From positions 1 to 16,223 of the forward strand of contig NZ_FPJZ01000030.1 of NCBI RefSeq assembly GCF_900119485.1: a stretch of 16,223 bases of DNA. The letters run 5' to 3'. The position numbers were made by a program, and so were the translations under genes. The DNA is from Thermoactinomyces sp. DSM 45891 (lineage in GTDB: Bacteria; Bacillota; Bacilli; Thermoactinomycetales; Thermoactinomycetaceae). A model generated the notes under the pieces. That model made no database searches and was not told the origin of the DNA. It was given only the letters and a program-made list of their open reading frames with translations. This document shows, in pieces, positions 1-7,148 of this stretch. Position 1 is the stretch's first letter, and every line of letters starts with the position of its first letter.

Positions 1-686
1 AACTAGGCCTCCCTATTCATACTCATATGTCCGAAACGAAAGCAGAAGTGGAATTAAATGTCCGTGAGTATGGAGCCAGACCGGTTGAACATTTAGATCA
101 ATTGGGCTTCTTTGATATCCCATCTTTAGTTGCGCATGCTGTTCATCTCACAGAAGAAGAAGTGGAACTCCTTGCAAAAAAGAATGTTAAGATTGCCCAT
201 AATCCTGGGAGTAATCTAAAACTAGGCAGTGGTATTGCGCCTATTACTCAGATGATTGCCCATGGAATGCGGCCTAGCCTAGCCACAGATGGGGCGGCAA
301 GTAATAACAATCTCGATTTATTAGAAGAAATCCAACTAGCCGCACTGATTCATAAAGGACATCTTCAAGACCCCCTCGCTGTTTCGGCTAAAACGGCGCT
401 GGCAATGGGAACCCTTTATGGCGCAGAAGCCCTATTTTTAGACAGCGAAATCGGGACACTCGAAGTTGGCAAACAGGCTGATTTTATTACCCTAGATCTA
501 ACCCAAGCACATATGCAGCCTCGTACCGATGTCGTTTCGCACATTGTCTACTCTGCAACCAGATCGGATGTACAAGATGTATTCGTTCAAGGAATCCCAC
601 TCATGAAAAATCGCGAAATGCTTACAATTGACTCAGAAAAAGTGATTTTCGAAGCGAATCAAGCTTTTGAAAACTTACGGGGATAA
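1..686 (+). CDS. mtaD: 5-methylthioadenosine/S-adenosylhomocysteine deaminase-like amidohydrolase, C-terminal part (left copy)
   Basis: Cytosolic metal-dependent deaminase of the amidohydrolase superfamily (MtaD/TrzN type), which converts MTA or SAH to the inosyl compound in nucleoside and methionine salvage. Only the last ~227 codons of a family normally ~430 aa long are present. The reading frame is open to the window edge and reads LGLPIHTHMSETKAEV, so the ATG at position 27 is internal to the conserved HxHxSET block and is not the real start. Visible motifs are HTHMSET (metal/substrate region), HAVHL (metal-ligand His), HNPGSN, and TDGAASNNN (catalytic metal-binding Asp), then the C-terminal composite-domain strand typical of the family (GTLEVGKQADFITLDL). 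It is followed by a hairpin at 716-764. The DNA is identical to the minus-strand copy at the other end. The family assignment is firm; the exact substrate (MTA, SAH or another aminopurine) cannot be fixed. Confidence 0.85.
   Translation, partial: LGLPIHTHMSETKAEVELNVREYGARPVEHLDQLGFFDIPSLVAHAVHLTEEEVELLAKKNVKIAHNPGSNLKLGSGIAPITQMIAHGMRPSLATDGAASNNNLDLLEEIQLAALIHKGHLQDPLAVSAKTALAMGTLYGAEALFLDSEIGTLEVGKQADFITLDLTQAHMQPRTDVVSHIVYSATRSDVQDVFVQGIPLMKNREMLTIDSEKVIFEANQAFENLRG
1..686 (+). repeat. Terminal inverted repeat, left arm (686 bp, exact)
   Basis: Bases 1-686 are the exact reverse complement of 15538-16223. The two copies diverge at the first base after the TAA stop (left continues GGTATATTAGG, right continues AGATCCTGCC). 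The repeat is made entirely of the 3' part of the amidohydrolase gene and reaches the window edge, so its true outer limit is unseen. It could be a real inverted duplication or an assembly product. Confidence 0.95.
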
Positions 687-715
687 GGTATATTAGGATT
701 ACCAAAAAATCCTAT

Positions 716-764
716 AGAAGAATCCGACTTACACACGTAACATAGTAGAAAATCGGATTCTTCT
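716..764 (+). terminator. Hairpin terminator after the left amidohydrolase copy
   Basis: A perfect 12-bp stem (716-727 AGAAGAATCCGA with 753-764 TCGGATTCTTCT) encloses a 25-nt loop and is followed by TGTCTTTT. It lies 30 bp after the stop codon of the left copy, and the long loop is somewhat unusual. A smaller inverted repeat (TAGGATT / AATCCTA) at about 694-714 precedes it. It separates the amidohydrolase from the glycosyltransferase-like gene. Confidence 0.65.
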
Positions 765-910
765 TGTCTTTTCACCAAGAAGACTACAACTTGGGTTTTC
801 CTAATAGGTGAATATGACAAGCATTTTATATTCTCGGAGAATACAAATAAAGAAAACATTTTTCTATGATTTAGAGAGACACTCATTTCTAACAAAAAAG
901 GAAAGATGTT

Positions 911-1822
911 ATGCTGTACTTAGAACATACCATTATCGACACCCAGGAAGGGCTTTGTAATCAGCTGATGTCAGTCTTTCGCACAATAGGAGAGTCATTG
1001 TTTTATAGAGGTATTGGTTTTGATACTTGTGTTATTCTATCGAAAGCCTACACTAGAACTTCCGTCAACTTCGACTCCCCTCCCTATTTTACCGAAATCC
1101 CAATTGATTTATTTGTTGATATGACTGATCTAACAAATGTACTTAATTCTATAGATATCCGTCTTATACGATCAAGAGCCGAAATTGTATCTCCTTGTCA
1201 AGGTATTATTGAGTGTTGGAGACCTCCCTTGAGAGATATGACGGAGTTAGAACACAGAATTTTAGGTCAATTTATAGCGCATCACTTTCCTATAGCAAAA
1301 CGGGCCCTTTCTTTAGCTCATTTTATCGTTCAAGTAATATCCTCTGTTTGTCCTAAATGGGAAGCGATTCACTATAGAGTAGAAAAAGATCTGCTTGTCA
1401 TGATCCCACCTGAAGTTCTAGATTTGCATAAAAATAATCAAATGGAAAGTACTCTCGCCACTATTCATAACACCCAGGATCTGTCTGCTATTTACCTTGC
1501 TTGTGGGCTTCAAGAACAAGAATACGATAATGTTGTAAAACAAATCAAACAGCACTACCCTAAGTTAGAAGTATTTAATAAAAGACATGTTCTAAAAGGT
1601 TTTCCAGAAGTAGAATCACAGTTTAATCAACTAACTTTAGAAGAACAAGCCTTAGTTGATTGGGTAGTTTGTCAAACAGCTCCCTCATTTAGCGGATGGT
1701 ATAATTCCTCTTTTTCTTATTTAGCTGCTTATATACGCCATTATCGAGGGGTGAACCCAACTACCACAAAGCTCGGTCCTGAAACAACCGGGATCTGGGA
1801 TCAGTGGTTCCCTCGCATATGA
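911..1822 (+). CDS. O-fucosyltransferase-like (GT-B) glycosyltransferase, putative
   Basis: A 303-aa protein without signal peptide or membrane segments, probably a cytosolic glycosyltransferase. The order of motifs recalls the GDP-fucose O-fucosyltransferase-like superfamily: an N-terminal glycine-Asn loop GLCNQLMSVFRTI (residues 14-26), a central HYRVEKD (154-160) resembling the HxRxE/D element that contacts the GDP-sugar, IYLACG (194-199) like the IYLATG strand of plant and bacterial members, and a C-terminal SSFSYLAAYIR (266-276) like the S-x-FS helix that binds the nucleotide. The ATG at 911 has a good AAGGAAAG site 7 nt upstream. The gene stands alone between the left amidohydrolase fragment and the convergent Bce module, with no sugar-nucleotide or capsule genes nearby, so the acceptor is unknown. 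Donor specificity (GDP-fucose or another GDP-sugar) is an inference from weak motifs. Confidence 0.6.
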   Translation: MLYLEHTIIDTQEGLCNQLMSVFRTIGESLFYRGIGFDTCVILSKAYTRTSVNFDSPPYFTEIPIDLFVDMTDLTNVLNSIDIRLIRSRAEIVSPCQGIIECWRPPLRDMTELEHRILGQFIAHHFPIAKRALSLAHFIVQVISSVCPKWEAIHYRVEKDLLVMIPPEVLDLHKNNQMESTLATIHNTQDLSAIYLACGLQEQEYDNVVKQIKQHYPKLEVFNKRHVLKGFPEVESQFNQLTLEEQALVDWVVCQTAPSFSGWYNSSFSYLAAYIRHYRGVNPTTTKLGPETTGIWDQWFPRI

Positions 1823-1837
1823 ACAAATCTTGCTTCC

Positions 1838-1885
1838 ATAAAAAAGCATCTCTAAATAATTGAGCATTTAGAGATGCTTTTTTAT
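1838..1885. terminator. Bidirectional rho-independent terminator
   Basis: Perfect 20-bp arms at 1838-1857 and 1866-1885 with an 8-nt loop. The stem core is GCATCTCTAAAT / ATTTAGAGATGC, flanked by A6 on the left and T6 on the right, so it has a U-tract on both strands. It sits between the convergent glycosyltransferase-like gene (stop at 1822) and the histidine kinase gene (stop at 1918) and should end both transcripts. Confidence 0.92.
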
Positions 1886-1917
1886 ATATCGAAAAAACTT
1901 ATATGAAGCTATAATAT

Positions 1918-2889
1918 TTAAAAGATAATCTGAACCATCGTCCCCTTTCCAACTGTGGATTCTATCTCTACACCATGATGTAACTTCTTACATACCTCTT
2001 TTACCAAATAAAGCCCCATTCCTGTTGATTCGCGATATTTCCGCCCATTTTCTCCAGTAAAATAGGGGTCAAACACCCTCTTTAGATCTCTCGTTGGAAT
2101 CCCAATGCCGTAATCCCGCACCTCTAAGACTATATTTTTCCCCCTTCGATAAGAAGAAAACTCAATTTTTTCTCCTGTACCTGCGGAATAACGAATGGCA
2201 TTCATCATGATTTGTCCAATCATGAAAGAAAGCCATTTTGCATCCGATTCGACCACGATAATCTCTTCTACCTTGTTGTTAGGGTATACATCATTTCGTA
2301 TAAAAGATCGTTTGTTATCATGAATCACTCCGTTAACCAGTGATCGTAAATGAATCTTCTCTACATGAAAATCCTGCCCAAATACGTTTAATCGTGATGT
2401 ATACAGAATCGTTTCTAGCCCTTTTTCCATGCGGTCTGTCTCTTCACGGATACTCTCAAAAATAGGGTCGATCCTCCCTTTTAGTGTTAAGTGTATAACC
2501 GATAACGGTGTCTTCATCTGGTGAACCCACTGATTAATAAAAGTAATATGTTGCTCTTGTTTCCCTTCATACCGACGGATTTGTTCCTGATAAAAGCGAT
2601 ATTGAGTGCGAAGAAGGTTCTGGATTGCCTTGGCCAGTGGTGACCAATTTCGGGTTAGAACAAATTCATCCCAATTATGAAAAGGGTTGGATAATCTACG
2701 GTATATGGAGCGATTCGTTATATAGCGAAAAAAAAGATAGATAGTTAATAAGAAAAGGCCAAAAAAGACAGAATAGAGTGCTGTTAAGTGATTTTGATAT
2801 CCATCTAACCAGTAGATGGATAAAACGAAAAAAAGTTGAATGGAATTAAAAATGATGAGAGAGAGATGATCTCGTAAAAATAGTTTCAT
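1918..2889 (-). CDS. BceS-like intramembrane-sensing histidine kinase
   Basis: A 323-aa sensor kinase that senses cell-envelope peptide antibiotics with its partner ABC transporter and phosphorylates the adjacent regulator. Two N-terminal membrane segments (about residues 9-28 and 35-56) are joined by a very short extracellular loop, which is the hallmark of intramembrane-sensing kinases of the Bce type. The phosphoacceptor His is residue 123 in QWVHQMKTPLSV. The N-box (QIMMNAIRYS), G1 (VRDYGIGIP), F-box (RVFDPYF) and G2 (STGMGLYL) are all intact. The size matches BceS (~334 aa). The ATG at 2889 overlaps the regulator stop by 4 nt (ATGA) and has AGGAG just upstream; a longer in-frame opening back to 3003 only overlaps the regulator and is not the start. 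It is the last gene of the Bce-like cluster. Confidence 0.9.
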   Translation of the reverse strand: MKLFLRDHLSLIIFNSIQLFFVLSIYWLDGYQNHLTALYSVFFGLFLLTIYLFFRYITNRSIYRRLSNPFHNWDEFVLTRNWSPLAKAIQNLLRTQYRFYQEQIRRYEGKQEQHITFINQWVHQMKTPLSVIHLTLKGRIDPIFESIREETDRMEKGLETILYTSRLNVFGQDFHVEKIHLRSLVNGVIHDNKRSFIRNDVYPNNKVEEIIVVESDAKWLSFMIGQIMMNAIRYSAGTGEKIEFSSYRRGKNIVLEVRDYGIGIPTRDLKRVFDPYFTGENGRKYRESTGMGLYLVKEVCKKLHHGVEIESTVGKGTMVQIIF

Positions 2890-3593
2890 TTCTCCTGACC
2901 ACTCTCCCATGTAACCATAATCCGATAGCCCGCCCCTCTTATCGTTTCGAGAGCATCCTTTGCCCCGATCTCCTGTAACTTCTTTCGGAGCCGGGTAATC
3001 CACACGTTTAAGGTATTCCCATCAACAAACTGGTGACTGTCCCAGACTGCATCCATTAGGTGTTCCCTCCCTACTACCTGATCTGGATTCTCCAGAAAAA
3101 TCTCCAACAAAGCCCCTTCTTTATGACTTAAATCGATTTCCTGGTCTCTTAGCTTCATCCTTAGAGAATCCGGATAATACACCAATCCAGCTAGCTTTAG
3201 AGCCCTCCTCTCCCTTTTTTCGGCAAGTCCCATTCGACGGAAGTGATTTTCGATCTTAGCAACGACTACCTCAGGATAAAAGGGTTTTGTAATGTAGTCA
3301 TCTGCCCCATTCTGCAACGCCATTAGCTGATCCATCTTCTCTTCTCGTGCAGAGATGAAGAGAATCGGACAAGTGGAAATCGTACGTATTTGACGGCACC
3401 AATAAAATCCGTCGAAACGTGGGAGATTTACATCTAATAGTACTAGATCTGCTTCGGCTTCTTGAAATGATTCAATGATTCGATCGAAATCGGTGACCAC
3501 GACTACACGGTAGCCATATTTTTCAATGTAGGATTTTAATAGTGAACTGATTTTTGGATCGTCTTCTACGATAAAAATGGTATAGATAGGGAT
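2886..3593 (-). CDS. BceR-like OmpR-family response regulator with an apparent ATC start codon
   Basis: A 235-aa two-component regulator, expected to activate the neighbouring ABC transporter genes. The receiver domain has the acidic pair in FIVEDDPK (residues 7-14), the phosphoacceptor Asp54 in LVLLDVNLPRFDG, and the conserved Lys in ITKPF. The winged-helix C-terminus ends in TLNVWITRLRKKL and IRGAGYRI. No ATG, GTG, TTG or CTG lies in frame between the upstream stop and the receiver domain. The first GTG (3500) would delete the acidic pocket and first helix. With ATC at 3593 the protein begins MPIYTIFIVEDD, a normal start for this family, and the ribosome site AGGAGAA abuts ATC exactly as it abuts ATG in the following kinase gene. 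A non-AUG start, an ATG-to-ATC mutation and a base error are all possible. The next alternative, ATT at 3578, is too far from the ribosome site. Confidence 0.85.
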   Translation of the reverse strand: MPIYTIFIVEDDPKISSLLKSYIEKYGYRVVVVTDFDRIIESFQEAEADLVLLDVNLPRFDGFYWCRQIRTISTCPILFISAREEKMDQLMALQNGADDYITKPFYPEVVVAKIENHFRRMGLAEKRERRALKLAGLVYYPDSLRMKLRDQEIDLSHKEGALLEIFLENPDQVVGREHLMDAVWDSHQFVDGNTLNVWITRLRKKLQEIGAKDALETIRGAGYRIMVTWESGQEK

Positions 3594-3606
3594 TTCTCCT
3601 AACGCT

Positions 3607-3637
3607 AGAGCATCTCTAGTTTGTACCGAGATGCTCT
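3607..3637. promoter_or_regulatory. Strong hairpin in the leader of the regulator gene
   Basis: A perfect 10-bp stem AGAGCATCTC / GAGATGCTCT (3607-3616 and 3628-3637) with an 11-nt loop. It lies between the accessory protein stop (3665) and the regulator ribosome site (3596-3600). The U-rich tract GATTTATTTTT follows only on the plus strand, so on the coding (minus) strand it is not a classical terminator. It may partially separate or stabilise the transporter and regulator segments of the mRNA, or end antisense transcripts. Its inner end lies 6 bases from the AGGAG of the unusual ATC-start gene. Confidence 0.6.
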
Positions 3638-3664
3638 GATTTATTTTTCATGTATTTGATGGTT

Positions 3665-4303
3665 CTATGGTTTCATAACAATGTTATTGTAATCGATCTG
3701 ATCGGAAACACGAATCTCTCCATTGCGAATGAATAAAGAAAGTTGATACTCTGAAGCCTTGACGGATGAGAACGCAGTATCACTCACGACCACAATGGAT
3801 GCATCTACAGGAAAGCGACTACCACTACCGATGATAAGATCTCCTTTATATTCAATAGGCATTTTTTGTTCGGAATCTAGTCCTTTCATAGCACCTGCTT
3901 TCAAATCTTCTCTAGCAAAGAGGATTCCTTTGTCTGCTGGGACTGCTGGTAACTCATTGAGTGGGTCTGTATGAACACGCATACCTCCATCAACTTTCTC
4001 TTCCTTTACAGTCCTCAACATGTCTTTTTTGTTCAACTTCTCTGCAGTATCTTTAGATAGAAACAAAATCTTTTTTTCATCTATTGTGCTCACTTTTACT
4101 ACATAACTCTCTGGACTAGAGATTTTGTCTTTTTCAATGGATAACATGTTTTGGATTTTGTCTTTCTCCCCCAATACTATCGCTCCATTGTGTCGGTCAA
4201 AGTAGTATAAAATATTTGCTTTAAAGAAGGAGTAACCGATGAGTATAGTAGTAATGACGATAATGCCAATGCTACCGATTAAAAGAGATTTTTTCATAAG
4301 CAT
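3665..4303 (-). CDS. Membrane-anchored accessory protein of the Bce-like module
   Basis: A 212-aa protein with one N-terminal hydrophobic segment (about residues 7-28) and the remainder predicted outside the cell. No lipobox Cys follows the segment, so it is a membrane anchor or signal peptide rather than a lipoprotein. It recalls small exported proteins found beside Bce-type transporters; the position matches yxeA after yxdLM in Bacillus subtilis, although this protein is longer, and parts (KGILFAREDL, YKGDLIIGSGSRF) remind me of the Bacillus BA_5634-type lipoprotein family. That resemblance is from memory and unchecked. The ATG at 4303 has AAAGGAG 5-6 nt upstream. It starts 23 nt after the permease stop, so it is almost certainly co-transcribed. 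Its role, perhaps sensing or sequestering peptide, is unknown. Confidence 0.7.
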   Translation of the reverse strand: MLMKKSLLIGSIGIIVITTILIGYSFFKANILYYFDRHNGAIVLGEKDKIQNMLSIEKDKISSPESYVVKVSTIDEKKILFLSKDTAEKLNKKDMLRTVKEEKVDGGMRVHTDPLNELPAVPADKGILFAREDLKAGAMKGLDSEQKMPIEYKGDLIIGSGSRFPVDASIVVVSDTAFSSVKASEYQLSLFIRNGEIRVSDQIDYNNIVMKP

Positions 4304-4326
4304 TTTTTCTCCTTTATATTTTTAGT

Positions 4327-6276
4327 TTAATGCATGGATTCAACCATCGCTTTATCCATTTGTCTTAGATAAAGAGCACGAACAATGAGGAAATAGATAG
4401 TCTGTACAATCAGGAATCCTACGATAACAGTCAACGATGCTGGAAGCATAACAGATGATTCGATTATATCTGATATGTGTTTCTTCATTACCTGCATCAC
4501 TGATATCGTTACTAGCCCAGCAACAACAGTTGGAATAAAGAACAGCATGGCGATCTGGATCGTACATGTTCGTCTCATTTCTTGTACGCTTAAACCAATT
4601 CTAGAAAGCATATGGTAGATCCGTTGATCTTGATCTAGATCGGTATATAGCTTGAAATAGAGGAAGCTAGCAGCGGAGAGGGAGAATACGGCTATCATAA
4701 AGATCCCAATAAAACTCATCATGCTTCGTCTCTCTTGGATTTCAAGATAAACACCCGCTTTTGTTTCAATTGATCCATCTTGGTAAAAAATAACTTCTCC
4801 TAACTTTTTACTAAGTTTCGCTTCAGTTGAGTCCGACCGGGGAAATCCTTGATTGGACCAATCTGGAACGTGATAGAACGCATGTAGATTTTCACTATCG
4901 AAACTATCTTCGTTTTTTAGTCGATTCATCTGCATGTGTTTATAAGTCTCATCATTTACAACTATAAAGGATTGAACGCTATTAAATCTTTTATCAATTT
5001 GTTGTACGATCTTGAGATCTATCTTAGATAACTCTTTTCCTAGTTGACTAACCTTGGATTGATCTAATTTCGAATCAATCAGAATTGCTTCCCCTGATCT
5101 GAGTTTAGGAGAATTATCTCCAAATGATTTTGCTATCGGATGGTAATCAGATTCTTTTATTACATCAACAAATGTATCAAGAGGAAGATCCAGCGAAGTA
5201 GATGGGAAGATCGCTTTTTCGTATTTCAGTCCTGCCGTTTCCAGTTCTTGATCAATCTTCTTGGTAGTAGATACTGCATTTTTATATTCTTGTTCAGAAA
5301 ATTTTTTTCCATTATCAGGAAAGGATAGGAAACTAATCGCAAATGGTGTTTCGTTGTATCCATCTCGCGCCTCATAACCTAAGGCATGAACAAAAGTAGC
5401 AGCGGAGGACGCCATGATGATCACAATCGTCACCATAAAAAACATCCGGGAGTTATCCTTCAGTTTATAAGTCATCTCCGAAATCCAGAGCATTCTTGTA
5501 CCTCTCCAGAAGAAGGAACGACTTCTCTTTAATAATCGCATTACATACACACTGAATTGAGTAAAGAAAAAATAAGTACCGGTACTACCTAAAGTGAGAG
5601 CTAGTAGAACAGGCTCAAGTTTTTCGATTTTTTGCGATAATACATAGTAAGTACTTGCAATCAAGCCTATAGATAAGAGAACCAGTAAGATATGAGCGTA
5701 AGGCTCCTTTTTCGGCTTGTTTGCTCCCATTAACAATTCTAGGGCTTTTTGTTGACGGATGAAAACTAGGGTTAAGAAGGTAATTACGATATATAGGATC
5801 GAAAAAGCTACTACAGTAAGACCAATTGCCTTGATCGGAAAGTAGAATGGGAGCTTTAATTCAATGACATTCGCTCCGTAAAGGAGAAGTAATTTCGAAC
5901 ACGCAAGTCCACAGATAATACCTGTGACGATGGCGGCGAAGCCAATTAAGATATTTTCTTGGAAAATGAGTTGATTAATCTGTTGTCGTTTTGCTCCTAG
6001 GATAGTTAAGATCCCAAACTCTTTGTTCCTTGATTTCAAAAAAGCACTGATCGAGTAAAGAACGAATAAAAAAGCGAAAACAAATATGACGTAAGCGGCT
6101 GCCTTCATTCCAATTTGGATCTCTTTCCCCTGTTGAGATTGAGTTAGCGCGGGATGATAGATGAGCAAGGCATAGCTAAAGAAAATCATGACCGCAAAGG
6201 CACTACTTAGGAAATAAGCAGAGTATGCACGTAGGTTTCGCTTGACGTTATTAAACGCGAATTGACGAAAGTTCAT
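4327..6276 (-). CDS. BceB-like ABC transporter permease
   Basis: A 649-aa membrane permease of the FtsX-like Bce/Psd/Yxd group, which with the adjacent ATPase frees cell-wall precursor targets from peptide antibiotics and signals to the BceS-like kinase. It opens with the typical MNFRQFAFNNVKRN and a first membrane helix, then an FtsX-type helix block carrying KSRNKEFGILTILGAKRQQI. A large extracellular domain (about residues 305-510) lies between later helices, and the C-terminal bundle holds the second FtsX-like unit (HMLSRIGLSVQEMRR). This is the usual BceB arrangement, and the size equals BceB (~646 aa). I chose the second Met (6276) because GGGGGAA is 8 nt upstream; the Met at 6282 is too close to it. 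It overlaps the ATPase gene by 26 bp, so translation is probably coupled. Confidence 0.92.
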   Translation of the reverse strand: MNFRQFAFNNVKRNLRAYSAYFLSSAFAVMIFFSYALLIYHPALTQSQQGKEIQIGMKAAAYVIFVFAFLFVLYSISAFLKSRNKEFGILTILGAKRQQINQLIFQENILIGFAAIVTGIICGLACSKLLLLYGANVIELKLPFYFPIKAIGLTVVAFSILYIVITFLTLVFIRQQKALELLMGANKPKKEPYAHILLVLLSIGLIASTYYVLSQKIEKLEPVLLALTLGSTGTYFFFTQFSVYVMRLLKRSRSFFWRGTRMLWISEMTYKLKDNSRMFFMVTIVIIMASSAATFVHALGYEARDGYNETPFAISFLSFPDNGKKFSEQEYKNAVSTTKKIDQELETAGLKYEKAIFPSTSLDLPLDTFVDVIKESDYHPIAKSFGDNSPKLRSGEAILIDSKLDQSKVSQLGKELSKIDLKIVQQIDKRFNSVQSFIVVNDETYKHMQMNRLKNEDSFDSENLHAFYHVPDWSNQGFPRSDSTEAKLSKKLGEVIFYQDGSIETKAGVYLEIQERRSMMSFIGIFMIAVFSLSAASFLYFKLYTDLDQDQRIYHMLSRIGLSVQEMRRTCTIQIAMLFFIPTVVAGLVTISVMQVMKKHISDIIESSVMLPASLTVIVGFLIVQTIYFLIVRALYLRQMDKAMVESMH

Positions 6277-7024
6277 GTGCATTTCCCCCTAGCAACGATA
6301 ACATATCAATGATTTCTTGGAAAAAGGTCTGCCGATTCTCTCCGCGATAAATCTGGTTAACGAGTTGCCCGTCTTTAATGAAGACGACTCGATGGCAATA
6401 ACTAGCCGCTTGGGCATCATGGGTAACGAGCATCGTGGTTGTTTGATCCGTTTGATTAATTGACTCCATCATTTCCATCACCGTTCGGGCTGACTTTGAG
6501 TCTAGATTTCCTGTTGGCTCATCGGCTAGTAATAAAGACGGGGAGTGAATGATCGCTCGAGCGATGGCAGCGCGTTGCCGTTGTCCCCCTGATACTTCAT
6601 AAGTTCGTTTCTTTAAGATCTCCGTAATCCCGAGTTTCTCTGCTACTTTTTGTAGCTTCTGATTCATTTCACGGATCCCTCTTGTATCTAATGTAAGCGG
6701 TAATACAATGTTCTCCGCAATCGTTAACGTGTCTAATAGATTGAAATCTTGAAAGACAAAACCTAACTCCCGGCGACGAAAGACTGCAAGATCATTTTTC
6801 TTCAGTGAAAGAGGCTTTTTGCCATTAATATAAATCTCCCCCGATGTCGGGGTATCAATCGTGGATACCATATTGAGCAGAGTGGTCTTCCCACTCCCAG
6901 ACGGTCCCATGACTCCTACAAATTCACCCTTTTCAATCGTTAGGTCAATTTCAGATAGTGCTTGGTGTGTGACCTTTCCGCCACTATACACTTTGGTTAA
7001 CTGCTCTACTTTTAATATATCCAT
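6251..7024 (-). CDS. BceA-like ABC transporter ATPase
   Basis: A 257-aa cytoplasmic ATPase powering the adjacent permease. All catalytic elements are intact: Walker A GPSGSGKT (residues 40-47), Q-loop Gln92 in FVFQDFNLL, signature SGGQRQR (145-151), Walker B LLLADEP (164-170) with catalytic Glu169, and His202 in LVTHD. The extra C-terminal stretch after about residue 225 is usual for the BceA/YxdL group. The ATG at 7024 has AAAGGG about 9 nt upstream. It is the first gene of the module, and the dyad at 7099-7138 directly upstream is the likely site for the cluster's own regulator. Confidence 0.93.
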   Translation of the reverse strand: MDILKVEQLTKVYSGGKVTHQALSEIDLTIEKGEFVGVMGPSGSGKTTLLNMVSTIDTPTSGEIYINGKKPLSLKKNDLAVFRRRELGFVFQDFNLLDTLTIAENIVLPLTLDTRGIREMNQKLQKVAEKLGITEILKKRTYEVSGGQRQRAAIARAIIHSPSLLLADEPTGNLDSKSARTVMEMMESINQTDQTTTMLVTHDAQAASYCHRVVFIKDGQLVNQIYRGENRQTFFQEIIDMLSLLGGNAHELSSIRV

Positions 7025-7029
7025 TTGCT

Positions 7030-7138
7030 ACGTCCCTTTCTGCTTGTACGTTACGAAATTAGTCTAGCAGACGGGATCAGGAGAACAAATTGAATTAACT
7101 TACAAGAAACCTTACATTCGTGTAAGATTCCTTGTAAG
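7030..7138 (-). promoter_or_regulatory. BceR-type operator dyad and putative promoter of the transporter operon
   Basis: The core at 7112-7125 reads TTACA-TTCG-TGTAA, fitting the TnACA-N4-TGTnA pattern known for BceR-like regulators. It lies inside a longer dyad with outer arms CTTACAAG (7099-7106) and CTTGTAAG (7131-7138), both centred at 7118.5. On the minus strand, downstream of the dyad, a weak -35-like TTGTTC and -10-like TAGACT are 16 nt apart, which suits an activator-dependent promoter. The dyad also lies just after the YhgE/Pip stop codon and could fold in RNA (two G-U pairs), but its U-tract is on the plus strand, so it is a poor terminator for that gene. The operator call rests on the pattern and the presence of the cognate regulator in the same cluster. 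Confidence 0.7.
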
Positions 7139-7148
7139 CCTTTTTATT

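Noticed and set aside
659..895. 78-codon minus-strand ORF after the left amidohydrolase copy
   Set aside because: It runs through the 716-764 hairpin and the 3' end of the amidohydrolase, has no convincing ribosome site, and shows no recognisable protein features.
1918..3003. Longer form of the histidine kinase starting at 3003
   Set aside because: The added 38 residues are an out-of-frame reading of the regulator's DNA-binding domain. ATG 2889 forms the typical ATGA overlap.
2886..3500. Response regulator starting at GTG 3500
   Set aside because: It would delete the first 31 residues, including the acidic pair needed for phosphorylation, although those codons are present and intact upstream.
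7099..7138. Dyad after the YhgE/Pip gene read purely as a terminator
   Set aside because: The U-rich tract follows on the plus strand, not the coding strand, and the core fits the BceR-type site pattern, so an operator is the better explanation; a secondary RNA role is not excluded.
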